The translations under genes and the position numbers were made by a program. A DNA stretch of 64,000 nt, taken from contig OCMG01000004.1 in NCBI GenBank assembly GCA_900215285.1, forward strand, positions 62,001 to 126,000, read 5' to 3'. The notes under the pieces are model-generated. The model did no database searches. It was not told the origin of the DNA and saw nothing but the letters and a program-made list of their open reading frames with translations. Origin of the DNA: Ensifer adhaerens (GTDB taxonomy: Bacteria > Pseudomonadota > Alphaproteobacteria > Rhizobiales > Rhizobiaceae). Shown piece after piece: positions 1 to 9,920 of this stretch (within the stretch, counting starts at the first letter, position 1; every line of letters begins with the position of its first letter).

Positions 1-969
1 AAGATCGTCATCGGCGTATCAGGCGGCCTAGATTCCTCACATGCGCTGATTGTCGCCGCACGAGCCTTCGACCGTCTGAACCTTCCGCGCAAGAACATTC
101 TTGCCTACACGCTCCCCGCCTTCGCCACCTCCGACCACACCAAGTCGAATGCGTGGAAGCTGATGAATGCGCTGGGCGTCAGCGCCCAGGAAATCGACAT
201 CGCAGCGGCGGCGACGCAGATGCTGCAGGATATCGGGCACAAGGCCGCAGAAGGCGAAAAGCTCTACGATATCACCTTCGAAAACGTGCAGGCCGGTGCG
301 CGCACATCGCTTCTCTTCCGCCTGGCAAACCAGAACAACGCCCTGGTGCTGGGAACGGGCGATCTGTCAGAACTGGCTCTCGGCTGGTGCACCTATGGCG
401 TGGGCGACCACATGAGCCATTACAATGTGAACGCCTCGGTGCCGAAGACGCTGATCCAGCATCTGATCCGCTGGGTCGTGGCCAAGGATCTGTTCGGCGA
501 AGAGGCTTCTCGAACGCTGGAATCCATCGTCGATACCGAGATCAGCCCCGAACTGGTGCCGGGGGACGGAGATACTCCGACCCAGAAGACGGAAGACTTC
601 GTCGGGCCTTACGCGCTGCAGGACTTCAACCTCTTCCACACGATCCGCTATGGGCTGCGCCCCTCCAAGATTGCCTTCCTGTCCTGGCACACCTGGCGTG
701 CGGACAGCGATGCGCCCTGGCCGCCGAACATGCGGGCGGACAAGATGCAGTCCTATGACCTGGAAACGATCCGCTTCTGGCTGCGCTCCTTCCTTCGCCG
801 TTTTTTCCTGACGAGCCAGTTCAAGCGTTCGGCCGTTCCGAACGGGCCGAAAATCTCGTCGGGAGGATCTCTGTCGCCCCGCGGCGACTGGCGTGCGCCG
901 TCCGACGGCACGGCCGAGGTATGGATTTCCGAGCTTGACCGGGTGTTGCCGCCGCCTGCGCGCCCCTGA
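1..969 (+). CDS. nadE: Glutamine-dependent NAD+ synthetase, C-terminal part (5' truncated by window edge)
   Basis: The open frame runs from base 1 to the TGA at 967-969 and gives 322 residues. It begins inside the synthetase domain with the ATP-pyrophosphatase loop GVSGGLDSS, and later shows [12 protein letters not shown], the segment typical of NAD synthetases that adenylate deamido-NAD and then amidate it. The C-terminal tail ([20 protein letters not shown]) resembles the long form of about 680 residues found in actinobacteria and rhizobia, in which a nitrilase-type glutaminase domain precedes this one. That N-terminal domain lies outside the window. The product would be a cytosolic housekeeping enzyme with no evident link to the polysaccharide genes that follow. 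Confidence 0.93.
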   Translation, partial: KIVIGVSGGLDSSHALIVAARAFDRLNLPRKNILAYTLPAFATSDHTKSNAWKLMNALGVSAQEIDIAAAATQMLQDIGHKAAEGEKLYDITFENVQAGARTSLLFRLANQNNALVLGTGDLSELALGWCTYGVGDHMSHYNVNASVPKTLIQHLIRWVVAKDLFGEEASRTLESIVDTEISPELVPGDGDTPTQKTEDFVGPYALQDFNLFHTIRYGLRPSKIAFLSWHTWRADSDAPWPPNMRADKMQSYDLETIRFWLRSFLRRFFLTSQFKRSAVPNGPKISSGGSLSPRGDWRAPSDGTAEVWISELDRVLPPPARP

Positions 970-1184
970 AAGGGCCCACAGGGCGTAACCCGTCTTCAAC
1001 ACAATGACGGAGAATGGTGCGTCCTGGCTGCGGACGCACCGCATGCTTTCTTGCATTTTCCCGCGCGACGGTCCAAATAGGCGCGAATTGGGATCACGGC
1101 CCTAACTCGATGATGTGGGATCGATGATTTGCCGTTGGATCCGTCGCCCAACAGTTTCGCGCGACGCGAAAGGCCAAACGCTCA

Positions 1185-2981
1185 ATGCTGCAAAAAATTC
1201 TGTCTTCCGCCAATGAGAGCCTTCTCAAGCGTCTGCTCGCGGAAAATTTCCGGAAACAGGCTCCGTGGTACGGCATCGCCATCGCCTCCATGATCGTCGT
1301 GGCGCTCACGACCTCGCTCAGCGCCTGGATGCTGCGCGATGTGGTCAACGCGACCGTGGTCAGCAAGGACCTGAACAAGGTTCTCGGCGTGGCAATGCTG
1401 GTGGCGCTGATCTTCGTCGCCAAGGGAGCCGCGACCTATGTTCAGTCCATCTTCCTGAACAGGGCCGGCAACAACATCATCGCACTGGCGCAGCGGCGGA
1501 TTTTCGATCACGTGCTAAAGCAGGATGTAGGCTTCTATTCGCGGATGGAATCATCCGATCTCGTCATGCGCCTGACTACGAACGCGCAGGCCGCTCGCTC
1601 GGTGATCGATCTCGTGGTGACGTCCTTCGTGCGCGACCTGTTCACGCTTCTCGGCCTTCTCGCCGTCATGGTGATCCAGCAGCCCGTCCTGTTTCTTGTC
1701 TCCTCCATCGTCGGCCCGGCAGCGCTGATCGGCGTTCGCATGCTCACGCGCCAGGTTCGCCGGATCATGGAGCAGGAACTCGCCTCGCTGGGCAAGATCA
1801 TCGAAAACGTCCAGGAAACCGCGACCGGCATCCGCGTCGTCAAGACCTTCGGGCTGGAAGGCTACATGAGCGACCGCATGCGCCGCCATGTTTCGGACGT
1901 CGAGCACCGCTCGAACCAGATGGCGAAGCTGGAAGCCGCCTCCAGTCCGATCATGGAAACGCTGTCGGGCCTGGCGATTGCGGGCGTGATCGCGCTGAAC
2001 GGATACTGGGTCGTGGAGGGCGGACAGTCGCCGGGCGAACTCATGTCCTTCATCGCCGCCCTGCTCCTGGCCTACGAGCCGGCGAAGCGATTGGCCAGAA
2101 TGCGCGTCAGCCTCGAATCCGGCATGCTGGGTGTGCGCATGATGTATGAACTGCTCGATCGCCCGATCAACCTCAAAGAAAAGCCGGATGCCATCGCCCT
2201 GCCCGCTGGCAAGGGTGAGGTTCGCTTCAACGATGTCAGCTTCGGTTACGACGAAGGGCATCCGGTCTTCGAGGGCCTCAACCTTACCTTCCCCGCAGGC
2301 AAGACCACTGCTCTTGTTGGCCCTTCCGGGGGCGGCAAGTCATCGATCATCAATCTGGTCATGCGCCTTTACGACCCGACGTCGGGTTCGGTGACCATCG
2401 ATGGCACGGATCTGAAGGATGTCAGCTTCGCATCGCTGCGCGAACGCATCGCCTTCGTGGGCCAGGATACGTTCCTGTTCCACGGGACCGTTCGCCACAA
2501 TATCGAACTCGGACGGCAGGGAGCGAGCGAAGACGAGATCATTTCCGCCGCCATGGCCGCGAATGCGCATGATTTCATCATGAAGCTGCCCAATGGCTAT
2601 GACACGGATGTCGGCGAGAACGGCGGCAGGTTGTCGGGCGGTCAGAAGCAACGCCTCGCCATTGCGCGCGCGATGCTGCGCAACGCGGAAATCCTGATCC
2701 TGGATGAAGCCACAAGCGCTCTGGATTCCGAATCGGAGGCCCTGATCCGCGATGCTCTGGCACGTCTGGCCAAGGATCGGACAACGATCATGATTGCGCA
2801 TCGCCTGTCCTCGATCACGGCGGCCCACAATATTGTCGTCATGGAAGGCGGACAAGCGATCGAGCAAGGCACGCAGAGCCAGTTGCTTGCCAAAGACGGC
2901 GCCTTCAGACGGCTCTATGAGCTTCAGCTTCTGCCCGGTGCGACGGAAGTGGTGGACGAGCTCGAAAAACAATTCCCGTGA
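1185..2981 (+). CDS. MsbA-type ABC half-transporter (lipid/glycan exporter)
   Basis: This 598-residue protein has the standard ABCB half-transporter layout: about six membrane segments over residues 25-300, then one nucleotide-binding domain. The Walker A loop GPSGGGKS has its lysine at residue 385, the signature LSGGQ lies at 483-487, and Walker B ILILDE at 503-508. Full length and fold match MsbA-like exporters that form homodimers in the inner membrane. Substrate cannot be read from sequence. Its place at the left end of a large LPS/EPS locus suggests export or flipping of a lipid-linked glycan or lipid A-type molecule. It is separated from nadE by about 215 bases, so it probably has its own promoter. 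Confidence 0.85.
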   Translation: MLQKILSSANESLLKRLLAENFRKQAPWYGIAIASMIVVALTTSLSAWMLRDVVNATVVSKDLNKVLGVAMLVALIFVAKGAATYVQSIFLNRAGNNIIALAQRRIFDHVLKQDVGFYSRMESSDLVMRLTTNAQAARSVIDLVVTSFVRDLFTLLGLLAVMVIQQPVLFLVSSIVGPAALIGVRMLTRQVRRIMEQELASLGKIIENVQETATGIRVVKTFGLEGYMSDRMRRHVSDVEHRSNQMAKLEAASSPIMETLSGLAIAGVIALNGYWVVEGGQSPGELMSFIAALLLAYEPAKRLARMRVSLESGMLGVRMMYELLDRPINLKEKPDAIALPAGKGEVRFNDVSFGYDEGHPVFEGLNLTFPAGKTTALVGPSGGGKSSIINLVMRLYDPTSGSVTIDGTDLKDVSFASLRERIAFVGQDTFLFHGTVRHNIELGRQGASEDEIISAAMAANAHDFIMKLPNGYDTDVGENGGRLSGGQKQRLAIARAMLRNAEILILDEATSALDSESEALIRDALARLAKDRTTIMIAHRLSSITAAHNIVVMEGGQAIEQGTQSQLLAKDGAFRRLYELQLLPGATEVVDELEKQFP

Positions 2982-3167
2982 TGACATACATTTGATTTGA
3001 GCGTTTGTTACGGAGTTGACGTGTCTTGAAGCGGCTCCGCAATTTCAGCTTCGAGACATGCCAACCAAGATTTGAGTGCGACACTGTCCGTCATTGGCCG
3101 CACCGAAACGAAATTGCCTAAATAAGTTATTCATGAGAGCTTTGACGCCTGAACGGGAGACCTACGA

Positions 3168-5045
3168 GTGACGAAATTTGTTTCTTTCGCTCGCAACATG
3201 GAAGATGTCATTCTTCGAAGAGCCCTCAAGGATGTAGAGAACGGCTTCTATATCGATATTGGCGCAGGCGACCCGAGTTACAGTTCAACGACCCGGGCAT
3301 TCTATGACGCCGGCTGGCAAGGCATCAACGTCGATGTCGAGATGCGCAACGTCGAAAGGCTGGCGCGGCGCGGCAGGGACGTCAGCCTTCTGGCGGAGCC
3401 GAACTCTGTTTCCGCGGACGTCCGGCCGATCGGACCCACGCCGAACTCCCTGGGGAGCGACCTGAAAGCATATCTTGCGCCGGGGCGGGATGTGCATTTC
3501 CTGCGGATCGATGCCGATCGGATCGGCCAGGCCTTTCTGGAGGCAAGCGGATGGAGCGCGTTTCGACCCTGGATCGTCATTCTGTCGTCAGGCGCACAAG
3601 CCGTCACGCCGGAGGCCCTGGAGCCCGCCATAGTGGCAGCCGGCTACAAGCCTGTCTATTCCGACGGCTTCAACAGGATGTTTCTGGCGCGGGACAAGGC
3701 CCATCTGGAAGATCGCTTCGCCACGCCTCCCAATGCCGCCGACGACTTCGTGACCTGCCGCGAGCGGAGGCTGGAAACGGAGCTTTTCCGTTTGCAGGCT
3801 GAGGTCGCGGCCGCCTCGACGTCAAAGAAAGAGGTCGTTCGACTGTACGGCAAGCTTCTCGAGAAGCCGAATACCAATCTGAGCACCCTGTCGCAGGACA
3901 CGTTCCACCAACAGCCTCTCCTGCGCCGGCTGAACCCGGAACGCATCATTCGCCGGGCGATCAGACGACGGTTCCCCAAGAAACCGTCGATCGGCACGCT
4001 TGGCAAAGCGGACGCATCCGGCCTGCACATGCTCGCGATCGAACTCGACGAACTGACGCTCAACTTCGCGACCGATGCGCTGAATGACGAGAGAGGCGTA
4101 GGGCGCGTGGCCAAGGAACAGTTCAAGGAACTGCAGAAGCGCCAGATTTCTCTCCTGCCCCAGGACAAGGCAAAAATGGCCACACGGCCAGCCGTCAACT
4201 TCTTCCCCTCCATCCACTGGTGCCCGAGAGTCCTGCCGCCGAACTCCGTTCTCATGATCCATGACGTGATCCCGCTTGTGCTGCCGCATGTGTTTCCGGA
4301 TCACATCGTGCGGGAATGGCTCTACAAGTTCGCAACGATCGCACAGAGCGCCAGCCATATCGTGACGATCAGCAACAGCAGTGCCGCAGACATTTCCGCG
4401 GTCCTGGATATTCCGCGGGAGAGAATATCCGTCATCCATAACGGCGTGGATATTTCCGGCTGGGAAGACGAGAGCATGAGCAAGATCGCACTGCCCTCCG
4501 AGCCCTATTTCGTCTGTATCGGTTCACGGGATTACCACAAGAATCTGGAGGTCGTTTACCAGGCCATCTGTCTTCCGGAGGCTCAGGATTGCCGACTTCT
4601 CGTCGTCGGCAACGGCTTCAAGGAAAAAGAGCAGAAAGACAATCCGGCGATCATGGAGCGCGTGCGCTTCCTGGGTCGGTTGAGCGACCCCGATCTGGCC
4701 CATGTCCTGAAGGGCGCGCGCGCCCTGCTCTTCCCCAGCATCTACGAAGGCTTTGGGCTGCCGCCGCTTGAAGCCGCACTTCTCGGCGTCCCGACCATTG
4801 CCAGCGCCCGACCGGCCATGACCGAAATCCTCACGCAGGGGGTTCAGTTCTGTCAGCCGCATGCCCCGCGGGAATGGGCGATGGCGATGCGGTCCTTCGC
4901 AGAGCGCACGCCCGACCCGCATGCAGCCGAATGTCTGAAGCGCCATGTTGCCGAGCACTTCAACTGGTGTATTTCCGTGGACGAACTGCTGGAAGTCTTC
5001 AAGGGCGTGCACCCGTCCCGGGAGGGGGAACAGGCCCGGTCCTGA
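3168..5045 (+). CDS. FkbM-like methyltransferase fused to GT4-type glycosyltransferase
   Basis: The start is the GTG at 3168, preceded by a GGGAGA ribosome site at 3155-3160. The first 200 or so of 625 residues resemble FkbM methyltransferases: YIDIGAGDPSYSS is the SAM-binding strand and loop, and an acidic residue ends the second strand (INVDVE). After a linker rich in charged residues, the C-terminal half is a GT4 glycosyltransferase with a family E-x7-E type motif (EGFGLPPLEAALLGVPTIAS) and a donor-side SRDYHKNL segment. The combination suggests one polypeptide that adds a sugar and methylates a glycan, acting on the cytosolic side. The FkbM half looks divergent, and it could have lost catalysis. 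Acceptor and donor are unknown. Confidence 0.75.
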   Translation: MTKFVSFARNMEDVILRRALKDVENGFYIDIGAGDPSYSSTTRAFYDAGWQGINVDVEMRNVERLARRGRDVSLLAEPNSVSADVRPIGPTPNSLGSDLKAYLAPGRDVHFLRIDADRIGQAFLEASGWSAFRPWIVILSSGAQAVTPEALEPAIVAAGYKPVYSDGFNRMFLARDKAHLEDRFATPPNAADDFVTCRERRLETELFRLQAEVAAASTSKKEVVRLYGKLLEKPNTNLSTLSQDTFHQQPLLRRLNPERIIRRAIRRRFPKKPSIGTLGKADASGLHMLAIELDELTLNFATDALNDERGVGRVAKEQFKELQKRQISLLPQDKAKMATRPAVNFFPSIHWCPRVLPPNSVLMIHDVIPLVLPHVFPDHIVREWLYKFATIAQSASHIVTISNSSAADISAVLDIPRERISVIHNGVDISGWEDESMSKIALPSEPYFVCIGSRDYHKNLEVVYQAICLPEAQDCRLLVVGNGFKEKEQKDNPAIMERVRFLGRLSDPDLAHVLKGARALLFPSIYEGFGLPPLEAALLGVPTIASARPAMTEILTQGVQFCQPHAPREWAMAMRSFAERTPDPHAAECLKRHVAEHFNWCISVDELLEVFKGVHPSREGEQARS

Positions 5046-5054
5046 GCCTGTTCC
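5027..5054. terminator. Hairpin between convergent genes
   Basis: GGAACAGGC (5027-5035) and GCCTGTTCC (5046-5054) form a perfect 9-bp stem with a 10-base loop. It spans the stop codon of the GT4 fusion and lies just before the stop of manC on the other strand. There is no T tract on either side, so it could be a symmetric mRNA-end hairpin rather than a classical intrinsic terminator. Confidence 0.45.
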
Positions 5055-5061
5055 GGCCTCT

Positions 5062-6483
5062 CTACACGCGGGCGTAGATATCCTCGATGCGCTGCGTGTC
5101 GTCTTCGGCGATATAGCTTCCCGTGCGCACTTCAATGAGTTCCAGCGGCAGCTTTCCTTCATTGGCAATGCGATGAACGACACCGACGGGGACGTAGACG
5201 GACTCGTTTTCCGTCACAAGGCGCGTGTGGTCGCCAATGGTGATCGTCGCAGTGCCGCTGACCACGACCCAGTGCTCGGCCCGATGCATGTGCTTCTGCA
5301 GCGACAGCACGCCCCCGCAATCGACCGTGATATGCTTGACTGCATAGCGCGAACCATCCACGACGCTGTCGACCGTGCCCCAGGGGCGATGGCTGCGGCG
5401 GTGGCCGTCGGCCTGCGGAACGGCGCGGCTCTTCATTTCGTCGACCAGCTTCTTGACGTCCTGGACCTTTGCCTTCGGCACGACCATGACCGCATCGCGC
5501 GTCGAGACCGCGATCAGATCATGCACGCCCACCAGTGTCGTGTAGATGCCTTCCGAATGGATGAGGCAGCCGGATGCGTTGAGCGCGAGACCCTCGCCGT
5601 AGACGACATTGTCCTTCTCATCGCGGTCGAGCACCTCCCAGATCGCGTCCCATGAGCCGACATCCGACCAGCGGAAATGACCGGTGACAACCGCCATTTC
5701 CTGCGTCTTCTCGATTACCGCATAGTCGATCGAGTTCTTGGGCGAGCTCTCGAAGCTTTCCTGGTCGAGGCGAACGAAGCCGAGGTCATGCGTCGCTTTC
5801 ACCACGGCGGCGTCCGCTGCGTCCAGGATGGCGGGCGCATATTTGCGGAATTCCGCGATCATGACGTCGGAGCGGAAGAGAAAGTTGCCGGAATTCCAGA
5901 GATAGCCCTTGCGCAAATAATCCAGCGCGGTCTCGGCGTTCGGCTTTTCGACAAACGCGTCGACCAGCGCGAGGTCCGGATTGCCGTTGATCGCCGCACC
6001 CGGTCGGATATAGCCGTAGCTGGTGCGCGGTTCGGTCGGCTTCAGGCCGAATACGACGATCTTGCCCTCGCGGGCTGCCTCGGCGCCGAGTTCGACGGAT
6101 TGGGTGAACAGGTCGTCATCCAGCACCATGTGGTCGGCAGCGAGCGCCAGAACCAGCGAACCGGGTGCACGCCGCTCGGCCATCACTGCGGCAACGGCAA
6201 CGGCGGCGGCGCTGTCACGGCGCGCCGGCTCAAGCACTACGGTTGCCGGGTGCCCCGCCGCCTCGGCCTGGCGGCGCGAGAAAAAGCGGAAGGCATCATT
6301 GGTGATGACGATCGGCGCGTCATAGACCTTCGGGTCGCCCACCCGGCGCAGCGTTTCCTGATAGCTGGAGAATTCTCCTGTCAGAGGCTGAAACTGCTTT
6401 GGCAGATCGTCGCGCGAGACAGGCCACAGCCGCGAACCCGCGCCGCCAGCCAGAAGGATGGGGATGATCTTGCCGTTGGACAT
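5062..6483 (-). CDS. manC: Mannose-1-phosphate guanylyltransferase / mannose-6-phosphate isomerase
   Basis: I start the protein at the ATG at 6483 (MSNGKIIPILLAGGAGSRL), because GAGGAG sits eight bases upstream; an in-frame start at 6525 adds 14 residues without support. At 473 residues it is the usual length of the type II bifunctional enzyme (ManC/CpsB/AlgA). The N-terminal nucleotidyltransferase carries AGGAGSRLWPVSRDDLPKQF, the GMP signature with the catalytic R and K, and the C-terminal cupin isomerase domain contains PWGTVD and QKHMHRAEHW metal-binding residues. It makes GDP-mannose from mannose-1-phosphate and interconverts fructose-6-P and mannose-6-P. This would feed the GDP-mannose 3,5-epimerase-like gene at 29896-30879. 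Confidence 0.93.
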   Translation of the reverse strand: MSNGKIIPILLAGGAGSRLWPVSRDDLPKQFQPLTGEFSSYQETLRRVGDPKVYDAPIVITNDAFRFFSRRQAEAAGHPATVVLEPARRDSAAAVAVAAVMAERRAPGSLVLALAADHMVLDDDLFTQSVELGAEAAREGKIVVFGLKPTEPRTSYGYIRPGAAINGNPDLALVDAFVEKPNAETALDYLRKGYLWNSGNFLFRSDVMIAEFRKYAPAILDAADAAVVKATHDLGFVRLDQESFESSPKNSIDYAVIEKTQEMAVVTGHFRWSDVGSWDAIWEVLDRDEKDNVVYGEGLALNASGCLIHSEGIYTTLVGVHDLIAVSTRDAVMVVPKAKVQDVKKLVDEMKSRAVPQADGHRRSHRPWGTVDSVVDGSRYAVKHITVDCGGVLSLQKHMHRAEHWVVVSGTATITIGDHTRLVTENESVYVPVGVVHRIANEGKLPLELIEVRTGSYIAEDDTQRIEDIYARV

Positions 6484-6665
6484 TTGAAAGGTTCTCCTCG
6501 TCGGATCGGATACTGGAACTGTCATGCCGTCGATCGGTCTTTGCGATGAGCCAGAGCGACATCCGGACCGACTGCGTCAGGCGCTCGCTCCAACATTCTT
6601 CGTTTGAAGCACACTGTTGTCGATCGGTGTTTCAGCCCGGTCGAACCACGTTCCTATCCAAAACG

Positions 6666-8621
6666 TCAATCGCCCAGCCGTGTCAATGTCAAAGCGCTCA
6701 ACTGCCCCGTCCAGGGCTCGGGTGCAAGAACGGCATTCTCGTAGCGCTGGCCCGCCTCGTCCGTCTCGAAGGCAAAGTCCTGCGCGATCTGCGTCTTCGC
6801 GCCGGCTTCGACCTCAACGCTTTTGCGGAGGACTTCCTGTCCCCGGGCCATGATGACGATATCCATCCTGCACGGATTGGCCGCGCAGCTCCGCGTATCG
6901 ACAACCGCCTGGAACCTGTAGCGGCCTTTGGGCAGGTTGAGATAGGGCCCATAGGCAAAGGTGCCGCTGAAGGGCCGATCTGCCATGAAGGTTCCCGACG
7001 GTGTGAGCCTCACGGGCGGGGCGCTCTTCATCAGCGCCCCGAGAAGCGACGCATCGGCGAGCGGGACGCCGGCGGCGGCCGCACCGTCACGGAACGCCGC
7101 GATATCCTGGTCCCGATCATAGGCAATCAGGATGGGCGTGTTGCCGAACTGCAGGACGCGGCGGTTGGACAGCACGATGCGCGCGCCATAGTCCGACAGA
7201 CCATGTTCGGCGGGAAAAAGGGTCAGGACGGCGTCACGGCGATCGAAGGCTTCGCCTGCCTCGGTGCCCAGGAGCTGGCCCGGCGGGATCTGTGCACCCG
7301 TGAGCGAGGCGGTCGCCGCGGACGCGAACACCCTGCCCGGGTCCACCTGCGATTGCTTCAGGAGAAGCGAGGCAAAGAGGCTTTCCTGGCCAGAGTCAGG
7401 CCGTGTTTGCGCCTCAGCCACGAGGTTGCGCAGTTCCGCCACGCTCTTTTTCGGGACCAGGTCGACATGGAAATAGAGGGCCTGGAGCGCGAAGAGCGTA
7501 AAGGTCAACAGCCGCTGCAGCCGCATCCGACGTCTTGCGAAAATCGTGCTCACAACGAGAGGCCAGGCGGCCGTCAGCAGAAGAGGAAAAGCGTAGTAGA
7601 GGGAAAGTGTCCGGGCGGCCGGCGCAATCGCGATCGAGTTCAGAAGCACCCAGGGGGCAACAGCCATGGCACCAATGAGGTAGATCGGCTCCAGGAAGAC
7701 AATCGCCAGGGCCACGCAGAGCAAGGGCAGAACCGCCATGTCCGGCTTGTCGGCGACATAGGAAGACAGACTCTCCCAGATATATCCAAGGTTGACATGC
7801 GCAAGCGGCGGATTGCCGAGATATATGCGGGCAAGCGCGTTGTCGGCGACGAAATAGTGCTTCTGGATGAAGAGGCCCACCAGACTGTAGACGAAGACGC
7901 AGACGGATAGCGCGAGGCAGCGCCGTGCAAGGGCTTCGTCCCCGCGCGACAGCTTCAGCCAGAGAAAGCATAGAAACGCGAAGGAGAAGATGTGGAAACC
8001 CATGTCCTCGCGAAAAAGCAGGAGGATTGCCAACAGGATCGACCCTGAGACGACACGTCCGCGCAGCAGGAGCACGAAACCGACCGGAGCAAGAAAGCCG
8101 TAAATCGTTTCCGGATGCGGGTAACCGAAGAAGCCGCCCACAAATGTGCTCCACGCCCAGGCAAGACCGCCCGCCGCCGCAATCGGCAGCAGCAGCAGGC
8201 GCTCAGACCGCTCCTGCACACAGGCCGCGATGGCCAGCGGCGCCAGCACGACGAGCATCGAGAGGCCGGTAAAGAACCAGAAGCCAAAGCTGAGAAGATC
8301 CGCGTCGAGCACGGTACGCAGGCCGGCAAGGACCACAAAGATCGGGCTGAAATGAACGTTGAAATAGGAGCCTTTCCCGATTGTCAGCGGATTGGCGAGC
8401 AGGGGATCGACCGCCCGGAACAGACCGACATACCAGCCGGTGTCAAGAAGATAGGGGCCTGTCTGGTAAAAGTGCCTGAAATTCAAGACATAGGCGTGGA
8501 GACAGGCCAAGGCGGCAAGAAGCAGGACGAGACCGATCGAGAGCGCCACCATCGCCGGCTTCCCGGATATCGGGGAAACCTTTCCCTGCCGGACGTTATC
8601 GCCCTGATTGATGACAGACAT
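6666..8621 (-). CDS. DUF2079-type GT-C membrane glycosyltransferase with C-terminal beta-sandwich module
   Basis: Start at 8621 (MSVINQ) follows GAGGGG at short spacing; a TTG at 8672 is less likely. The 651-residue protein has many hydrophobic helices from about residue 25 to 420, and a first-loop LDTGWYVGLF segment with an acidic residue, as in GT-C enzymes that use polyprenyl-phosphate sugars in the periplasm. Family resemblance is to DUF2079 membrane proteins. The last 100 residues are soluble and carry YGPYLNLPKGRYRF (from residue 557) and end in LTLTRLGD, a module found again in two other proteins of this locus. It lies downstream of GT2 and GtrA genes on the same strand, which suggests a GtrA/GtrB/GT-C glycosylation set. 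Donor sugar is unknown. Confidence 0.7.
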   Translation of the reverse strand: MSVINQGDNVRQGKVSPISGKPAMVALSIGLVLLLAALACLHAYVLNFRHFYQTGPYLLDTGWYVGLFRAVDPLLANPLTIGKGSYFNVHFSPIFVVLAGLRTVLDADLLSFGFWFFTGLSMLVVLAPLAIAACVQERSERLLLLPIAAAGGLAWAWSTFVGGFFGYPHPETIYGFLAPVGFVLLLRGRVVSGSILLAILLLFREDMGFHIFSFAFLCFLWLKLSRGDEALARRCLALSVCVFVYSLVGLFIQKHYFVADNALARIYLGNPPLAHVNLGYIWESLSSYVADKPDMAVLPLLCVALAIVFLEPIYLIGAMAVAPWVLLNSIAIAPAARTLSLYYAFPLLLTAAWPLVVSTIFARRRMRLQRLLTFTLFALQALYFHVDLVPKKSVAELRNLVAEAQTRPDSGQESLFASLLLKQSQVDPGRVFASAATASLTGAQIPPGQLLGTEAGEAFDRRDAVLTLFPAEHGLSDYGARIVLSNRRVLQFGNTPILIAYDRDQDIAAFRDGAAAAGVPLADASLLGALMKSAPPVRLTPSGTFMADRPFSGTFAYGPYLNLPKGRYRFQAVVDTRSCAANPCRMDIVIMARGQEVLRKSVEVEAGAKTQIAQDFAFETDEAGQRYENAVLAPEPWTGQLSALTLTRLGD

Positions 8622-8848
8622 CAGCCCCTCTTGATCCTTCGTTCGCAGCGCCGGTGAAAAGGCTCCCGGCAACTAACGTCTTTCTCTGTCTCACCGTTTT
8701 CGGACACCCTTGCAGCATGTCCACCACGGTGGCTCGAATAGCAAGGACATATTTCCACAAGGCACAGTAATCCTCGACGACCGGTCACGACGCATATGCA
8801 TGTGGCAAGAATGTCGGGTGGCTGCTTCCGCCAAATCTGCAGGATTTG

Positions 8849-9253
8849 CTATGTGATCGTGTTTCGTTGCCTGAAGACCCAGAATTTCGACATGGAAAAC
8901 ATCACGGCCAGATAGGCCACACTGGCCATGATCTGGGCAAGATAGGGCATGTCGGCCCGCAGCGACAGCATTTGCGTCAGGACGAGCAGATTGGCCGAAT
9001 AGGCAACGACAAACGCGCTGGCGAATTTCAAAGGGTGAGAACGTTCACCGCGCGTCTCGAAGACGTAGATGCGATAAAGAACGAATGAAAAGATCAGGCC
9101 CGTGGCGTAGCCGAGTATGTTGGCAAGCACCGGGCGGCCGGTCAGATGCTGGACAAGGAATATCACGAAATAGCCGACGCAGGTGTTGAGAACACCCACG
9201 AGCGAAAAGCGCCGCAGCTGGCGCAACAGTTCAGCTTTTTGAGGCGATAACAA
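8849..9253 (-). CDS. GtrA-family membrane protein (polyprenyl-phosphate sugar flippase candidate)
   Basis: About 134 residues with four hydrophobic helices and the GtrA pattern: FSLVGVLNTCVGYFVIFLV near the start, a charged middle loop, and SKFWVFR at the end. GtrA proteins are thought to move polyprenyl-phosphate-linked sugars across the inner membrane. Only TTG starts are available. I prefer 9253, because GGGGGG stands seven bases upstream; the frame is open to another TTG at 9268. It overlaps the end of the methyltransferase gene by 20-odd bases, so translation is probably coupled. With the GT2 enzyme at 9910-10905 and the GT-C protein at 6666-8621 it forms a recognisable three-part system. 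Confidence 0.82.
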   Translation of the reverse strand: MLSPQKAELLRQLRRFSLVGVLNTCVGYFVIFLVQHLTGRPVLANILGYATGLIFSFVLYRIYVFETRGERSHPLKFASAFVVAYSANLLVLTQMLSLRADMPYLAQIMASVAYLAVMFSMSKFWVFRQRNTIT

Positions 9254-9920
9254 AATACTGCCCCCCAAGTGGCAGGAAGCGCAGGTTTTTTTCCATTCCG
9301 CGCAAGGCTTTCAAGAAGCCGGGAAAAAACAGATAGTAGCCTTTCGAGGCAATCTTCAGGCCGCCATCCTCTTTCAGCAGCTTCACCGTTTCGCCCGGAC
9401 GCAGGAGGATGGCATCCTCGTCGAACTCACAGGTCGAAACCATCCGCTGCGTGACAGGATTAAAGGGGTTGTGTTCGAAAATGCCAAAACGGCCGCCCGG
9501 ATTCAACAAGCCGGCCAGGCGCCGGGTGACCTCGCTGCGCAGCGAAGGATGGATATGGTGGTACACGCAGGAGACGAAGATGAAGTCGAACCTCATCGAA
9601 TCAAGCTCACTGTCCGGCAGTGCCGTCACATCGGGAACGTTGTCGCGGACATATTGCAGGCTCTTTTCCGAAAGGTCGGAGCCGTAGACGTCCGCATCGG
9701 GAAAGGCTGCCTTGAGAAAAGGAAGCGAAAGACCGATACCGCAACCGAAATCCAGGATCGACTTCGGCTTCACCGTCGCCAGTTCCTCGACGATATCCAC
9801 CTTGGCGCGTGTGAAGTAACTCCGGTCGTCCTCGAAGAAGGACAACTGCGACTGCAACAAGGCCTCGTATTTTTCGGCATACAGATCGAAATCGACCTTG
9901 TGGTGCTGATCATTGTTCAT
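9231..9920 (-). CDS. SAM-dependent methyltransferase (class I)
   Basis: Start at 9920 (MNNDQHH) is supported by AAGGA upstream. The 229-residue protein has motif I LDFGCGIGLSLPFLK, motif II acidic end YGSDLSE, and a motif IV-like region DFIFVSCVYHHI, the layout of small Rossmann-fold methyltransferases (type 11/12). The C-terminal segment (GYYLFFPGFLKALRGMEKNL) is hydrophobic and may contact the membrane or a lipid-linked substrate. It overlaps its neighbours on both sides (GT2 upstream, GtrA downstream), so all three are likely one transcription and translation unit. It may methylate the sugar transferred by this set or a lipid carrier. Substrate is not predictable. Confidence 0.8.
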   Translation of the reverse strand: MNNDQHHKVDFDLYAEKYEALLQSQLSFFEDDRSYFTRAKVDIVEELATVKPKSILDFGCGIGLSLPFLKAAFPDADVYGSDLSEKSLQYVRDNVPDVTALPDSELDSMRFDFIFVSCVYHHIHPSLRSEVTRRLAGLLNPGGRFGIFEHNPFNPVTQRMVSTCEFDEDAILLRPGETVKLLKEDGGLKIASKGYYLFFPGFLKALRGMEKNLRFLPLGGQYFVIASKS

